Shown here: positions 45,748 through 57,285 of the stretch, in pieces
How the letters are laid out: each line of letters starts with the position of its first letter
Position numbering within the stretch: the first letter of the stretch is position 1
Origin: Taenia hydatigena
Lineage: Eukaryota > Platyhelminthes > Cestoda > Cyclophyllidea > Taeniidae
Length of the DNA stretch: 64,000 bases
Direction: 5' to 3'
Assembly (NCBI GenBank): GCA_036345935.2
Contig: JADWOT020001362.1
Coordinates: 26,146 to 90,145, forward strand
Notes under the pieces: generated by a model
What the model saw: the letters and a program-made list of their open reading frames with translations, nothing else
The model's database searches: none
Told to the model about the DNA's origin: nothing
Program-made: the position numbers and the translations under genes

Positions 45748-45907
45748 GGAAGTGTACAAAAAGACTCTCAATGAGTCGCTTACAGCTGACCAGAGGAGAC
45801 AGCCTGGTCGTGAGCCTAGAAAACTAAAGGCTTTTGGACGCGCCATTCTGTTGCAGCTAAAATGTGCTTTGTGTGTCCTTTCGCCTTGGAAACAGATCAG
45901 CAGATAG
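45748..45907 (+). CDS. Possible terminal exon, unknown protein
   Basis: After a TTCCACAATTCAG acceptor the frame reads EVYKKTLNESLTADQRRQPG, then a basic EPRKLKAFGRA, a short Leu/Cys stretch and stop at 45907. Composition is protein-like. The opposite strand is also open (45709-45918), so strand choice rests on the acceptor and amino-acid composition. Confidence 0.25.
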
Positions 45908-46825
45908 AGATGGTGCACGCGAGTACCGGGACTGTGGAGGTGGGCGGGTCTTCAGTGGTCAAAACAATCGACGAAAATCCATGGATTGCAGCGACTGTAG
46001 AGTGTAAAGCTGAGCTGCTGGCGTAATCATTGTAGACTCAGTAGCAGATCCTTATAACAAATTAACCTCCCTTATCCAATGTATCTTTTGACTTTACACG
46101 TCAATTGCTATCATTTATGGAATGATTTCAGCATAGCCTTCTTAGTCCAAGGAGGAATGGTAACATGATTCTATGCACGAAAGCTATCAAACTGGTAAAT
46201 TTCGTAATTCGCACTTGCTACCGTTCAATATAGCACGGCTGATTCCCTAGAAGTGTCATATTTTGGCAGCAGTAATCATATGGTCGCCTGACTAATTGTT
46301 TGCGATTGCGAATGTGCCGTTTTAGCGCTGTGTAATCATAAGACATATAAGGCGGTTGCTAGAGCACTGAAATACAAAACGCTCATATTCTTCATCGCAA
46401 AAAATATCTGTGCATAGAATGGTATGCGTCAGTTATAACAGTTGTACGCGGAACTCATAGGTTTGTCAGTTCCTTAATCTGAAGACGCTGGACCGCCTGC
46501 ATATCGGGTGGGTGAGTTGGCACCGGCAGTCCGTGAGGGGGACATAATTTCCACTTCATATCAATACTCTGCCAACTGCATGGCTCTCTTTCCTCGGCAG
46601 CCTAATTCATTGTCACCGTCTCTTAGATTTCATGCCTCTAAGCAGAATCCTGTCATTCTAATGAATACATGCAAGGGTGATAAAAGGGCGGGCACAAATC
46701 TGAACAGCTGGGAATGGTCCCTTAAGTCGGAGCCCATCAAAACTTCGCCTACTTTATGCTCAGCGCTTGGGATCACACGATTTCTCATGTTTTAAAAGCC
46801 GATTCCTGCAGCATTTGTAACCCAG

Positions 46826-47001
46826 TAAAAGAGTGAGAGGCCGAATTACTGATAAAACAGTTGAATTGTGCCTCCTTGACCTCTATAATCTGCAATTTTG
46901 CGATGGCAGTGCATCGTATTCCAATCCTTGTGGATCACCGGTTTTTCTCTGTGGAACCGATCTTACGTACCCCGTAACACGGATACAGAAAAAGGAAAAA
47001 G
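46826..47001 (+). CDS. Internal exon, possibly Notch-ligand N-terminal (MNNL)-like
   Basis: Bounded by acceptor TTTGTAACCCAG and donor AAAAAG/GTACGC, this 176-bp exon encodes ITDKTVELCLLDLYNLQFCD, then a Gly/Ser/Pro/Cys loop and LCGTDLTYPVTRIQKKEKG. The start resembles FELQL-x-x-F-x-N and the end C-x-T-x-F-x-x-C-L-x-x-Y-Q of the N-terminal domain of Delta/Serrate-type ligands, with the right order and similar spacing. One of the expected cysteines is absent. The family assignment is a weak inference; the exon itself is better supported. Confidence 0.35.
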
Positions 47002-47600
47002 GTACGCAGATTGTTTATGTCTTTGCATTTTTGCTATGTGATTGTATGCGTGTGAGCTGCTTCGCCAAATTTCTTGTTGAAAATAACTCAACAAAATCGT
47101 TATGCGCATAGGAATCGAGGACTTGACTACCACTCGACGACCACCGCCTCAAAACAAAACATCTTGAGTGATTCATACCCTTATCTGCATCTAGAATTCA
47201 TCCTGCTGTGCATGATACACACACGTTCCTAGAAGTCGTAAGAGCAGAGGCACCAAAGGCAATTTTGAGTCAGCTAAAGGAAGTGGAGCATTCACCATAT
47301 TGATGGCATCAATGCTCCGTGCTCCCCTTCAAATATTTGTCTGCCTTGTTATTGAAGTATCCAAAACATTTGATGCTAAAAAATGGACATGAAGATGGCA
47401 ATGGATTTTGATAATACGCTGTTCCTGATAGTGGCCTGGACTAGAAGTGAAACACCTAGACACATGTTGAGAAGCGACTGATACGTGAGTGGTCTCTGAA
47501 GGCTTGCAAAGGTTGGAAGTGTAAGCTTAGATTTTAAGTCCGCCTAAGGAGGACTGTAAGGTATGTATTGCAGTGGGCCTAAGTGAAAGCCAATTTCACT

Positions 47601-47792
47601 ATGTTTAAGAAGAATGGAGTTAGTTGCACGAGAGAAGAAGCTTGCATTGCAATCACGGTAGTTGAACATATGAGCGCTGAAGGACTCACCCACTTGCAGA
47701 GATCGTTTGACAGCAAGGGAAGACGAATCAGAAGAATTGTTGTGAACGTCACGCAAAGGGTGATTTTGACAGAGCTGAGCCGTAAAGTGTAA
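47601..47792 (+). CDS. Unknown 63-aa ORF in a stop-poor region
   Basis: ATG at 47601 gives MFKKNGVSCTREEACIAITV, then a basic RRIRRIVV stretch and TELSRKV before stop. The minus strand is open across the same region (47544-47912, 122 codons) in more than one frame, so the low stop density rather than selection may explain it. Function unknown. Confidence 0.2.
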   Translation: MFKKNGVSCTREEACIAITVVEHMSAEGLTHLQRSFDSKGRRIRRIVVNVTQRVILTELSRKV

Positions 47793-48199
47793 CTCGAACT
47801 GCAGAGAGGAGGATGGGGAGTGACGTCTGGTGAATTCGCGAAATGAAATCTCGCCACAGCGATAACAATGATGCAAGAAGCTTGTGGTCCACTTTGCTAA
47901 TTTACTACGCATTCGAAAAGAAGTAGCTAAGGAAGATAGAAAGGTTGGTTAGTAGTTTTGAACTCGATGGTACGCCAGTTCCTTATGTCGTGTGCATGCA
48001 TGCTTCACCCACTTGACGTTAGTGGCAACTGCGGAAATGTCAAAAAGCGCAGACGTCATCGACCTTTCGTGTCAGTCGTTAAGTCAGCGAACTATGCAAG
48101 CTTGTTCTCACCTTTCTGTTGCAACATCTGCAGGTCTCCCTCAATGTTCTTTACGTAATATAGTGGAAATGAATTTTTAGTTCAAGAATCGTTTACGCA

Positions 48200-49860
48200 T
48201 TTCTTTTAAATTAGATGCTAACTTGCTAATTCATCTTCATCAAGTCTGATCTTTCCATAACATCAGGTCACGGGATCAGAATTTCTCGCTTCACGACTCC
48301 AAGTGCACTGCGTAATTTGTCGGTTGCAGTCAAAGAAACAGCAGCATCCGCCTGAAGATGATGCGCTGTTCCTAGCATCGATGAGATAAGAATTGGTCTA
48401 CAGCATCGGTGATTGCGTAAGAGGCAAAAGAGAGTCAACAGACTTTCCATTGTACGTATTCAGTTGTTAGGACTGGGCTAATGCTTAAATGACTCGAACG
48501 GCACTAGGTAGATTGTTGTTCATGCACCATGTAGAAATTTACCTAAGCATCTTCTACTGATGTGTCCACCAGGTGGGTCAAATATTGCTGTTATGAAATG
48601 GGTGCTTTTCACTATGCACCCTTGGAATTTAGTGCCCTTCGAAGCGTCGTGTGCATTTGCTAATACAAATTTTTTGCTCCCCTCAGTGGGTTGACCTTTT
48701 GAATAGGCGACAGAGGATAGGGATTGTGAGGAGACGAGTTGATATGATGTGGTACTGCATGGAATTGGGTTGCAATTTGAGGATTAGCAGAATAGTATCG
48801 TCTAACGACCTAGTTTGTCCAGCGAAAAATCTACTCGATGCACAGGATGGGGTTCGCTCTCTCATGCACTCTACCGCGTCTGGTTAACAATCTTTTGTCG
48901 CTTATGGCCGATGGTCATTATGTGGTGGGGGAAAAATTGACGCAATTGCAGTGCTACAGATTCTCCAACTTATGGAGGAATGATCATGAATCGAGACACA
49001 AGATGGTGATCCACGCCATTAATCACCACATCCATTGCGTGTTGCCTGAGGGCAGCCTCAGTCTGTGGATGCTCAACCCGTTTTGTAAAACTAATTGCGT
49101 GCTTTAGGGTCAATGCTTGTATGTTGAGATATGACCTTACCAGGTCGCTTCCATCCCATCTGATGTGGCTTTTGAATCAGTGTACGAGCTAATAAATGGA
49201 GGGTTACGTGAGTATCCTATTTTTAGTGCGGGCAGAATAGGTTGGCCTTGTGGGCGAAGACTTCAGTGGAAGATGCCGTTTAAGATTGAAAGTGAATAGG
49301 CGCCTGCTAAACAGTAGAACGCAGCATTGGGAAGGAACATGACAATGTCGAAGAAGACAGTAGCAGAGACAATGATGTCATTGCTCACTCCGACATTGCT
49401 AAGTAACAAATAAAATTGTAGGAATCCTTAGCATCAATGCCATCATGCTGAATAACCGATGCAAGTAGAAAATACAACTCATCGCAGCCGTCCACCTTAT
49501 TTACTTGTTGATTTTAAGCGATTCAGCTGCTCCAAGTTTGCATTTGGCGTCGCAAAGTGCAGTCTTTAGGCCTTCTCGACGGGCACCGCTTTTGTCCTCT
49601 TTTCAGACACAGAGTGCCTGGCATCTGGGGAAAGTTAATGCAGGGAACGGCGAATGCATTTAACATCCCATTAAGTGGGCTAAACTAACGTCTTTTTACG
49701 GTTATTAATGGCAATGTAAGTTATTGGCGGCACTAGCTACAACTGAAATTGGCACTGCTGTTCTCCTACAATGCATCTTTGCAGTTAAGAGAAATCCACA
49801 TCGTAGGTACTTCAAAAAAGTGATCTTGAGTTACTACACTTTTCGCGCATCAAAGTAAAA
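48200..49860. other. Stretch without recognised gene
   Basis: Overlapping ORFs of 60-90 codons on both strands (48651-48887, 48838-49107) show no domain, and splice signals are weak. Confidence 0.4.
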
Positions 49861-50058
49861 GCTCAGACAAGTTTCTACCAGCTATGCACTTATTTTCAAC
49901 CATTTCCGACTTTACTCATCTAGCCAGACGGAATCATCAGCATTCAAGCACTGCATTCGCTTTCAATAGGTGTCTCTCTTCAGTCCACATTCTTTGCCGA
50001 ACTATAAAGCCTCATTATTTTAAGCTGTCACCTCTTACTACCTGTTTTTTGTCAACAG

Positions 50059-50293
50059 CAAGCACTTCGAGCCTTGGAGGTTCGTGAGTGAGGATGGTAT
50101 GCGATGGGGTAACAAATACGACTGCAAGTGCAGGTACAATCCCGCACTCGGTTTTTGCACCAACATTGCTTTACATACGATTCAATGCAAATCCACAGCA
50201 GTTCATTTGCCTTCCAACAGCGCAGGGTGGTACGTGGTGGGTGTATGGCCCATCACCATCGAGGTCTCAGAGGTGCAGATATTTGTAGCCTAA
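50059..50293 (+). CDS. Duplicated cysteine-bearing exon, copy 1
   Basis: After a strong TTTTTTGTCAACAG acceptor the frame reads KHFEPWRFVSEDGMRWGNKY, then DCKC, CTNIALHTIQC, and a Trp-rich end W-x-VVGVWPITIEVSEV before TAA. It is clearly homologous to 53706-53949 in upstream intron, exon and downstream sequence. Shared residues are RFV-x-EDGM, DCK, TN-x-AL-x-TI-x-C and W-x-ITIEVS. Conservation of amino acids across a strongly diverged duplication supports coding. No family is certain; the NP-x-LG and terminal W...IE pattern recall the second half of a Notch-ligand N-terminal domain, a weak resemblance. Confidence 0.5.
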
Positions 50294-50984
50294 AACTGGA
50301 ACGGCCTCAAGCACAAACCGCGTAAACAGATGGTGCGAATGAAAGGCGCGTGTACTGGCCATTGGTTTGACGACACACTGCTGGAGTGACATCGATGCTG
50401 TACACCATCGTTCATCAACCTTCAGCGCCTAATGATCGAGATGTTGCTGATGCCGTTGTTTTGATATAGAATAGGTCTGTCATGTATCTGATGGCGCGCA
50501 GCGATATTCGAGCCGTTGGAGCGACGAGCTACAAAGCAATCGAGAGTCTAGAGCGCTACCTTGCGACCCATTTCTGAAACCTGTGAGCGCGATGGCACAC
50601 GCGCTGACTGTCTAGACGTTTTTAGCTTCAGGAACGTCAGAAGTAATTACACACTCAATCATCGGCATTATGGTGCTAAATGAATGTGCGCGATGTCGAA
50701 AATGCGAGGAAGGACACCGTTGCCGGTAGAATTCGAGCCTGCGCAGGGACTTCCTAGTGGATTTTTGGTCCATTGCTTTCAAATGCTATGCACGACTAGG
50801 CATACAGTCAGACCCAAGTTAACGATGTTGCGTAAGCCTCAGCGCGATAGATGCGAAATTTGGCAATTTAAATACATTTCTAACATCAGAGCCGATTCCT
50901 TCAAGTTGCTAATTGTAAACGCTGTAAAAATGGTCAGTGGGCTTGGGAGCGCTATTTACAATAGTGATTTTACTCAAGAAAGAT

Positions 50985-51299
50985 ATGATGGGGAATTACA
51001 TCTCCAGTGCATTGCCAGCCCTAAGATTGCTGATGCGAATTTCCGAGGAGGAAGACAAGAAGATGCAATTCCCATCATTTAACAAGCTATACGGCATGCG
51101 TGATTTTGCACACTCCTTAGTTGTCATTGCCATGCTGTCAATGCTAAGTATCATTGTTTTCCTCGGAACACGTTTGATTAATAACAGAAGACTGAAGATG
51201 GAATTTCGATGCATCGCATTAATGAAGCAAACAGAGCTGGTCTCACAAAAGCGTCAACTCGGTCCCCACTTGACTAGCACAGAAAGCGATCACACGTAA
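50985..51299 (+). CDS. Unknown single-pass membrane protein or exon, ~104 aa
   Basis: From ATG at 50985 the protein starts MMGNYISS; the second Met would give a MGNYIS myristoylation-like start. It has a charged segment (SEEEDKKMQF), one hydrophobic helix of about 21 residues (SLVVIAMLSMLSIIVFLGT), a basic stop-transfer stretch (NNRRLK) and a polar tail to the stop at 51299. The frame continues upstream without stop for about 50 bp, so it may be a last exon. An overlapping frame (50684-51082) is also open. Confidence 0.35.
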   Translation: MMGNYISSALPALRLLMRISEEEDKKMQFPSFNKLYGMRDFAHSLVVIAMLSMLSIIVFLGTRLINNRRLKMEFRCIALMKQTELVSQKRQLGPHLTSTESDHT

Positions 51300-51309
51300 T
51301 GATAGCCCA

Positions 51310-52485
51310 GTGGTTGGTGATGGTGGTTACGCATTCACCGCAGAGTGACAAATAGTGAGGCTGGTTGAATTTGCGTCCATGTATTAGTAGAACAGGCATG
51401 AAATGCTTGAAAAAGCCCATCCAAGTCCTTTCCCTGCCTTAGTTTGCATTACAAATTAAAGAAACTGATATGGGATTATCACCAAAGCGCTGTGAGTGCT
51501 GTGCGTGAACGTCTCTTGCACTCTCATCGTCCTACGATAACGAGCTCTTAACTTATAGCACTACTTTACTTGATCATGCAATAATTACTACTCCTCGTTA
51601 AAATTAGCCCATTAGCATGCGTTCTTTAATAAAGGAAAGGTCTCATTGACAATGGGGTTGCAGCTACCACCCCTAAGGATGCAAACTTAATTCACATTAA
51701 GGCCAAACGTGGTGCTAGAAACTGTTTTAGCATTCGCTATAAAGTAAGCCATAACGTGCTGCTGACCCGAGCTGTGTGTCTGTGTATTCTCCTTCTTGGC
51801 AAGTTTTCTACCAGGAGGTCAGACAATTAGTTTCTAATGTCGGACAGATGTGATTTATCACAGTGGTGGGACTTGCGTGTACGGGTACGTCCTCCTACCC
51901 ATAAAGTTCGCAGAAGACTGGTCCTGAGAGTGAGGCAGTCAAACAAGCATAATTGTGGTGACGGATTGACGATAGATTTGGAGTAATTATTAGCCGACCC
52001 ACAAGCGCATTTTCAAAATGCTCAGTAAGGGCGTAATTTACCGAGTGCTTAACGAATTGTTCAAAAAAGCACGTCTGCAAAATCACTTTCTTTAAGGAAC
52101 TGGGTTCAGTAAGAGCTTGCGCCATGGAACTTGTAGCAAATAAACTAAAACTGTGTCGCAGAGGTATGCGTAATCATTCATCTACCAATATTTGATGACA
52201 CAAAAGATGCTAGCAAAATGCTGTGGTTGGAAGGAAAATAAAATCCACGAATCTTCCTCTACACTCCACTGAAGAGGCAGGTTAAGGCAACGAGGCGAAA
52301 TTAGAACAATGCGGAATGTCCCTATTCTGACCTAATGGCACATATGTCCACGTGGCAAATGGGTAAAACATCAGCATTTCGCAGCCAACACGTCAAAGTT
52401 ACTCCACCAGCCGGTCGTTGGCCCTATGATCGGCACATGTGCCTACTAACCACACCATCTTTTAAAATGCCTGCTATCAAATTGT
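51310..52485. other. Stretch without recognised gene
   Basis: No convincing exon on either strand. Only the minus ORF 51895-52125 exceeds 60 codons and it has no supporting signal. Confidence 0.45.
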
Positions 52486-52490
52486 TTTAG

Positions 52491-52690
52491 TGAAGCTGAG
52501 TTTGCTACGTTTATTGAGTCTAATCGACAGCGATAGGCCATCCGCATTCAACTTCGCATTGCGCTCATTGCATTTTGCACCGAGTTTGATGGATGCTGAA
52601 CAATACGCCATGGGTTCGAGTCGGATTAAAATTAACGCAATGATGGGACATAGCCTTAGGCTTACATTGCAGCGACGTTTGCAGCCCTAG
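52491..52690 (+). CDS. Possible terminal exon, unknown protein
   Basis: A TTGTTTTAG acceptor is followed by a frame reading KLSLLRLLSLIDSDRPSAFN, then FALRSLHFAPSLMDAEQYAM and a basic end to the stop at 52690. Composition is protein-like. No homology or partner exon. Confidence 0.25.
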
Positions 52691-52739
52691 TTGTTACTCT
52701 TTTGCACGTCTCCCCGCTTACTGAATGGCATCGTTGATC

Positions 52740-53600
52740 TGGCTGCCTGCGTCCAACAAAAGTACAGCGGTATAAGTAATTGACACGGAAAAGAGAAGAT
52801 TTATGGATTTAAATTATGTGGCATATTAAAGGGAGCTGATTGTAGGTGCGATAAGGGAATGTTGTTTAGAACAAAATTCCTAAGTTGAGGTAACTTAGCA
52901 CAGGGAATAGTGGGCATACTTTCTAGTTAATCGTAGTGAGAGGCTGCCGAGACACGTGCTTCTAGAAAGACACAAGGCAACTTCAGCCTTCCTTCGCCTC
53001 CAGCCTCCCTGACCGGACACCGATTGGATACATTAGAAGAATGATTGCTAGTCCGAATTACGTGCAGCTGAAAATGTCACCACATTAATAAATGGTGCTA
53101 AGAGTAATCATTTAGATGTCTCGCAGCTCTTGCAATTCTTCGATGATGTTTTCCATTAATGCACCTTCTCATTGTTGTGCGACGTGGGTGGGGAAGTGAC
53201 GCCTAAATCAGTGTGCTTGATACCTTCCTTTATTAAAGGGATATAAACCTGCACTGGCCATTCGCTTCTAGGTCCTAACGAAGTCGAGTATCAAGCTAGA
53301 AAGGACTTTAAGAATTGTTGCATTTTATCAAGCGTAACGATCCGGCCACCTTCATTGTTTGTCAGCCTACAATCGAATCACATTTTTATCGTTTAACAGT
53401 GAGTCAAAATTACTCTTCACTGCTTTGTGTGTGGGTCCCTCGAAGCTGCAGAGCTAATTGCGACTGACTACGTGCTCGTCTTAGTAACCTAATAGCTTGT
53501 TATTTCCATCTCGATTGTCAGTTGTGCTACAATCATTTCTTGACTTGGCCGCTGTCAAACTGACTGCAGCGTGTGTTTCCTACTTGTGATTTGTTCATCT
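52740..53600. other. Stretch without recognised gene
   Basis: AT-rich, ORF-poor sequence between the two copies of the duplicated exon family. The last 100 bp are the homologous upstream intron of copy 2. Confidence 0.45.
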
Positions 53601-53705
53601 CGTCGGGATTTGTGCATTTCATTCGCTTTATATCAGCGTCCATTTTTAGTCCACGGAACATTTAGTATTTGAAGTTAATATTCCATGCTACTTATTTCTT
53701 GTCAG

Positions 53706-53949
53706 TATGAGGCATCTGGATCCTCTGAGGTTCGTAGGTGAGGATGGCATGGAGAGGATTGACAAATGCGACTGCAAGCTTAGTTGCAATTCCACTCTCC
53801 GTTCGCACACCAACATGGCGTTGACCACAATTAGATGCGATTCTAAAGCATTCCAACTAGCTCACAACGGATGCGGAGGCACCTGCTCTGACCACAGCGC
53901 AGAATGGATCGTTGCAGACACATGGCGTATCACCATCGAAGTCTCGTAA
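53706..53949 (+). CDS. Duplicated cysteine-bearing exon, copy 2
   Basis: After TTTCTTGTCAG the frame reads MRHLDPLRFVGEDGMERIDK, then CDCKLSCN, HTNMALTTIRC, an inserted Cys/Gly loop (HNGCGGTCSDHS) and W-x-VADTWRITIEVS before TAA. It is the diverged partner of 50059-50293. A TAA sits where copy 1 continues for eight more codons, and both share a downstream GTAGCCTAA. The stop here, or the donor-like GTCTC after ITIE in both copies, may mark the true exon end. Confidence 0.5.
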
Positions 53950-54829
53950 CTACTGCGATTCGTAGCCTAAAACTAAAACAACTCCAAAACCAAATTTCGA
54001 ACTACGTGATACGAAAAAGGGGCGCAGACACTGGCAATGGGATGGAGGACTGACTGCTGGAGTGATGCGATTCTTGTGTTTCACCAATTGCCTAAGTTTG
54101 GAAGGAGGCTTTCATGAGAAGGCAACTCGCTCCATAACAGGATTGGCACTTCACAGAAGAAGAAACTGCTATATTTTCATTACGATTCAGTTAGCACCTT
54201 GGGTGATGTGCGCGTGAGGCCCCACAGGCTCACTTCTACTTGCACCGCTATCAGCGATCCAACGTCGTGTTAACTGACATTGGATTGTTGAGTAAGAATG
54301 AAGTTGAATTGTAAGTTGACATGCACCTGAGTAATCGCAACTAAGTTCCTGTTTGGTAGTTGGTCATTTCTATGGATGTTAAATTTGGCTGTTCTTTAGT
54401 GCATATATCACGTTCCACGCTGCTAACGGACACCTTTGCATTCCAAAACTTATTTCCTTCCTTCTTTTCCTCACTTTTAAATCTAAACTGAGTAAAGACG
54501 AGACTAGAAGGCTGACTGGTATCGTTAGGTCAGCAGCCTAATGGATGGCTGGATGTACGACTGCAATAGCGGCCTTTAAAGGCCCTTCTCACCTTGGATG
54601 GGGCCTTCGTGTAGCTATTGAATGTTTCAGGACCTTGTGGATCCAAAAGAACTTTACCATGTAGACTGAGCCCTTTATTTCTCAGGCACGCCACCCTATA
54701 CACGTGGTCATTTAATCACTTTTTATTATTTATAGAACTAATAAGTCGCGGAAGGCGTACTCAGATTATCCGTCATGCATGTTTACATTAGCCTTGTTGT
54801 TAACTAATCAAAAATGCGCTAATGTGGAT

Positions 54830-55840
54830 AATGTATGGCAGTGCGACCTTCTGCTTAGTCACGCATTTTACATACCCTCTTTGCAGGGACTTGTGAAGTC
54901 CATGACCAAGACTTTTGAGGCACAGAGGAGCTGTGCCCACTGATCTCGTCTCGCAGCCGTCCCAATAAGGCGCAACCACAAGCTGCAGAGAAGCATGTGC
55001 CCTCGCATTTCTATTAAAAAGTGTGCTTCCCTGCAGCCACATCACAATCGTTACACTGCAAACCAGGTCTTCGTTCGCTTATCTTGAGCCTTAGTCATGC
55101 GTCTGCGTGACTGATTGTTCTTGCCTAATAAAGTACTCATGTCACACAAATGTGACGAGAGAGAGTGATTGTCCATTGTAAGTGGCAACAACCGCTAACT
55201 TTAAAAAAGATTAAAACTACAGCAAGGAGAAAAAGTCATTGCTCATTTAGTGAAACAAAATATTTGTTACTTGAAGGCCGGTGCATTTGGAAATATGGAT
55301 CTGCCCTCACCGCCAAAAGAAGCGCAAGTAACTAAATGTTTCGACAATTCTAGGGAGCTTACGAAGCTTCTAAAGCCGTATAGAATGCCTCTACAACCCA
55401 AAATTCAAAGAGATTTTTTTCAGAATGGCAACATTTTAAACGTCAGAGATCTTTGCCAATGCATGACATCAAGTGGACTTTCTTCCTTGGTTAGCTGTCA
55501 ACCACCAGGGCACCCTCTGAGACTCATTTCGCCTACTTCTATGTGTAGTGGCTACGGTATCTGTTTAAGCATACACATGCTAAGTTGAATCTGCCAGTGG
55601 TACCAAATTCTAAAAACCGACTCCGCAAGACCCAAACAAACACACAGGTATCATTCGAGGTGAATGGAGATGGTGATTTTGATACAGATCACAGTCGCCT
55701 CCTCAGGCAACTCTCCTACAGCGATTTCAACAGCACACTACTTTGCCAACAGCTCTTCACCGCGACTTCACGCATTTAAAAATTTCTCCTTTCTTGTTCC
55801 AAATTAACCTGATTTCAATTAAGCAAAGGTATGTTGATGC
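54830..55840 (+). repeat. Tandem duplication, unit 1
   Basis: Blocks at 54835-54935 (GCAGTGCGACCT, CCCTCTTTGCAG and TTTTGAGGCACAGAG) and 55141-55330 recur in the same order from 55840 onward. The shift is about 1.0-1.1 kb, so this is an old tandem duplication. Shared short exons read VKSMTKTFEAQR here and AKIITNSFKAQK in unit 2. Confidence 0.5.
55251..55588 (+). CDS. Duplicated-family exon, copy 1 (112 codons)
   Basis: After GCTCATTTAG the frame reads KQNICYLKAGAFGNMDLPSP, then KEAQVTKCFDNSRELTKLLK, a middle with QPKIQRDFFQ, and a Cys/Ser/Pro-rich end (DLCQCMTSSG, SMCSGYGICLS). The region 56322-56537 is a diverged copy: V-K, C-x-L-x-A-x-x-F-x-N-x-D, K-x-x-Q and PLQ are shared. Amino-acid conservation in a duplicated stretch supports coding. 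Function unknown. A second protein-like frame follows directly (55585-55779). Confidence 0.4.
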
Positions 55841-56560
55841 AGAAAATAGACGTCAGTGCGACCTCTCATCAAGCCCTGTTCTCTTCACCCACCCTTTCTG
55901 TAGACCCACTGCAAAGATCATAACCAATTCCTTTAAGGCACAAAAGGTCTGAGTGCTTGTTGGGCTCGATTTCCAGTTGTGCCACTGACACTAGCATAAG
56001 GCCAGTAGCGAATTAGGTGATCTCCCATTGGAATGCCGAGGTGTGCCACCCAGTGACCACTCCAAGGCCACCAAACTGCAAGTTGGGTTCAGGTTGCCTT
56101 TACCATTCTAATAAAATCAACACGTTCTTGTTCGTCTATGTTGGTCTCAATGAATGCGTCTGAGGTTCAATTCGGCAAAACTGGTCATCCTTGCCCAATG
56201 AATGACCCGTGTCACACATGTGCGATGCGACGGAATGGTTGCACATTTTAAGTGACAACAGCCTCTAATCTTATAAATCGTTTAAAGTTACAGCAACGGG
56301 AAAAGGCATATCTTATATTTTGTTAAAATCGTTTGCTGCTTAGAAGCTGACGTGTTCGCGAATGTTGATTTTCATTGCCTATGTAGAAAAGTTCAATGTC
56401 ACACATTTTGCCTAATCGGAAATAAGGCACTGCGAATGATTCGCTTTCAACCTTTACAAAAATTGCTTTGTTGTTTTAAATACACTTGTCGTGAGCAGCA
56501 ATATGTTCTCCTCGACTCAAGTACGTTTACGGTCTAGTTCAGATATGCTCTCAGTGGAAC
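55840..56560 (+). repeat. Tandem duplication, unit 2
   Basis: Second, diverged copy of the unit at 54830. It begins with the CAGTGCGACCT-like block and a short exon-like TTCTGTAG/ACCCACTGC. The larger exon region follows 300-400 bp later, keeping the order seen in unit 1. Confidence 0.5.
56322..56537 (+). CDS. Duplicated-family exon, copy 2
   Basis: The frame reads VKIVCCLEADVFANVDFHCL, then CRKVQCHTFC, RFQPLQKLLCCF and ends at TAG 56537. It aligns to copy 1 (VKQNICYLKAGAFGNMD...) and is more cysteine-rich. The acceptor TTTAG of copy 1 is not present at the matching place, so splicing must differ or this copy is inactive. Confidence 0.35.
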   Translation, partial: VKIVCCLEADVFANVDFHCLCRKVQCHTFCLIGNKALRMIRFQPLQKLLCCFKYTCREQQYVLLDSSTFTV

Positions 56561-57285
56561 TGGATGCACACTCCTCAAACATTTCCACGATGAAGAATAA
56601 GACAAATAAAATCATGTCGTCTTTATGCCTTCGCCAACGGATTTCATGCTTAAATGTTAAACAATGAAAATGAGATGGACTATCAAGGTAGAACCTTAAA
56701 TGTTTATGATAATCTTTGCATCATTTTCGCAAGTTTGAGATCATACAATTCGTTAGCGAGGTCATAGCTCCTCAAAGCTTCCTCTGAGACAAAAGAAGAT
56801 ATATCACATGAAGGAAACACATTTGTTTAGTTAACAGAAGGAGGATTCGGGGTGCTAGCATGGTCTAAAGACCAGTTCGCCTAATGATGACAAAACAGCC
56901 AACCAAGTTTCCGCACCAGGAGATGGAATTTAGGCAAATAGCAAAGCGTTACAAAATAGTTTATTCTAATAACCGTCAAGTGACCTAAATTAACCTGACA
57001 CTGCCACGCAATCTTGATCAATGCGCATGCAGTGGAGCTTCGAAATGTTACGCGATCTACAGTCGAGTGGACTCTGCAGAATTCATCCAGTGCAAGCGCT
57101 TAGGCGAAGAAAGTGTAGTTCCTCCTCTGTGTTGTCTATTCATCTCGAGGATCCCATGGTATGAACGGCTTGTTGCGGACTCCAGTTAAGACAATTAGTT
57201 GGTAGCAGGAATCTCTCACCTCAATTTTTACGCCTTTCGTAAAAAGACATATCAGGAATGAAATGTCGACAATACTGAGGCATAA

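Noticed and set aside
47680..47875. H3-like words (RRIRR, TEL..RK, MMQEA) in the 47.7-kb ORF region
   Set aside because: The words are in the right order but need several gaps and pass through stops. Basic-rich sequence produces such matches easily.
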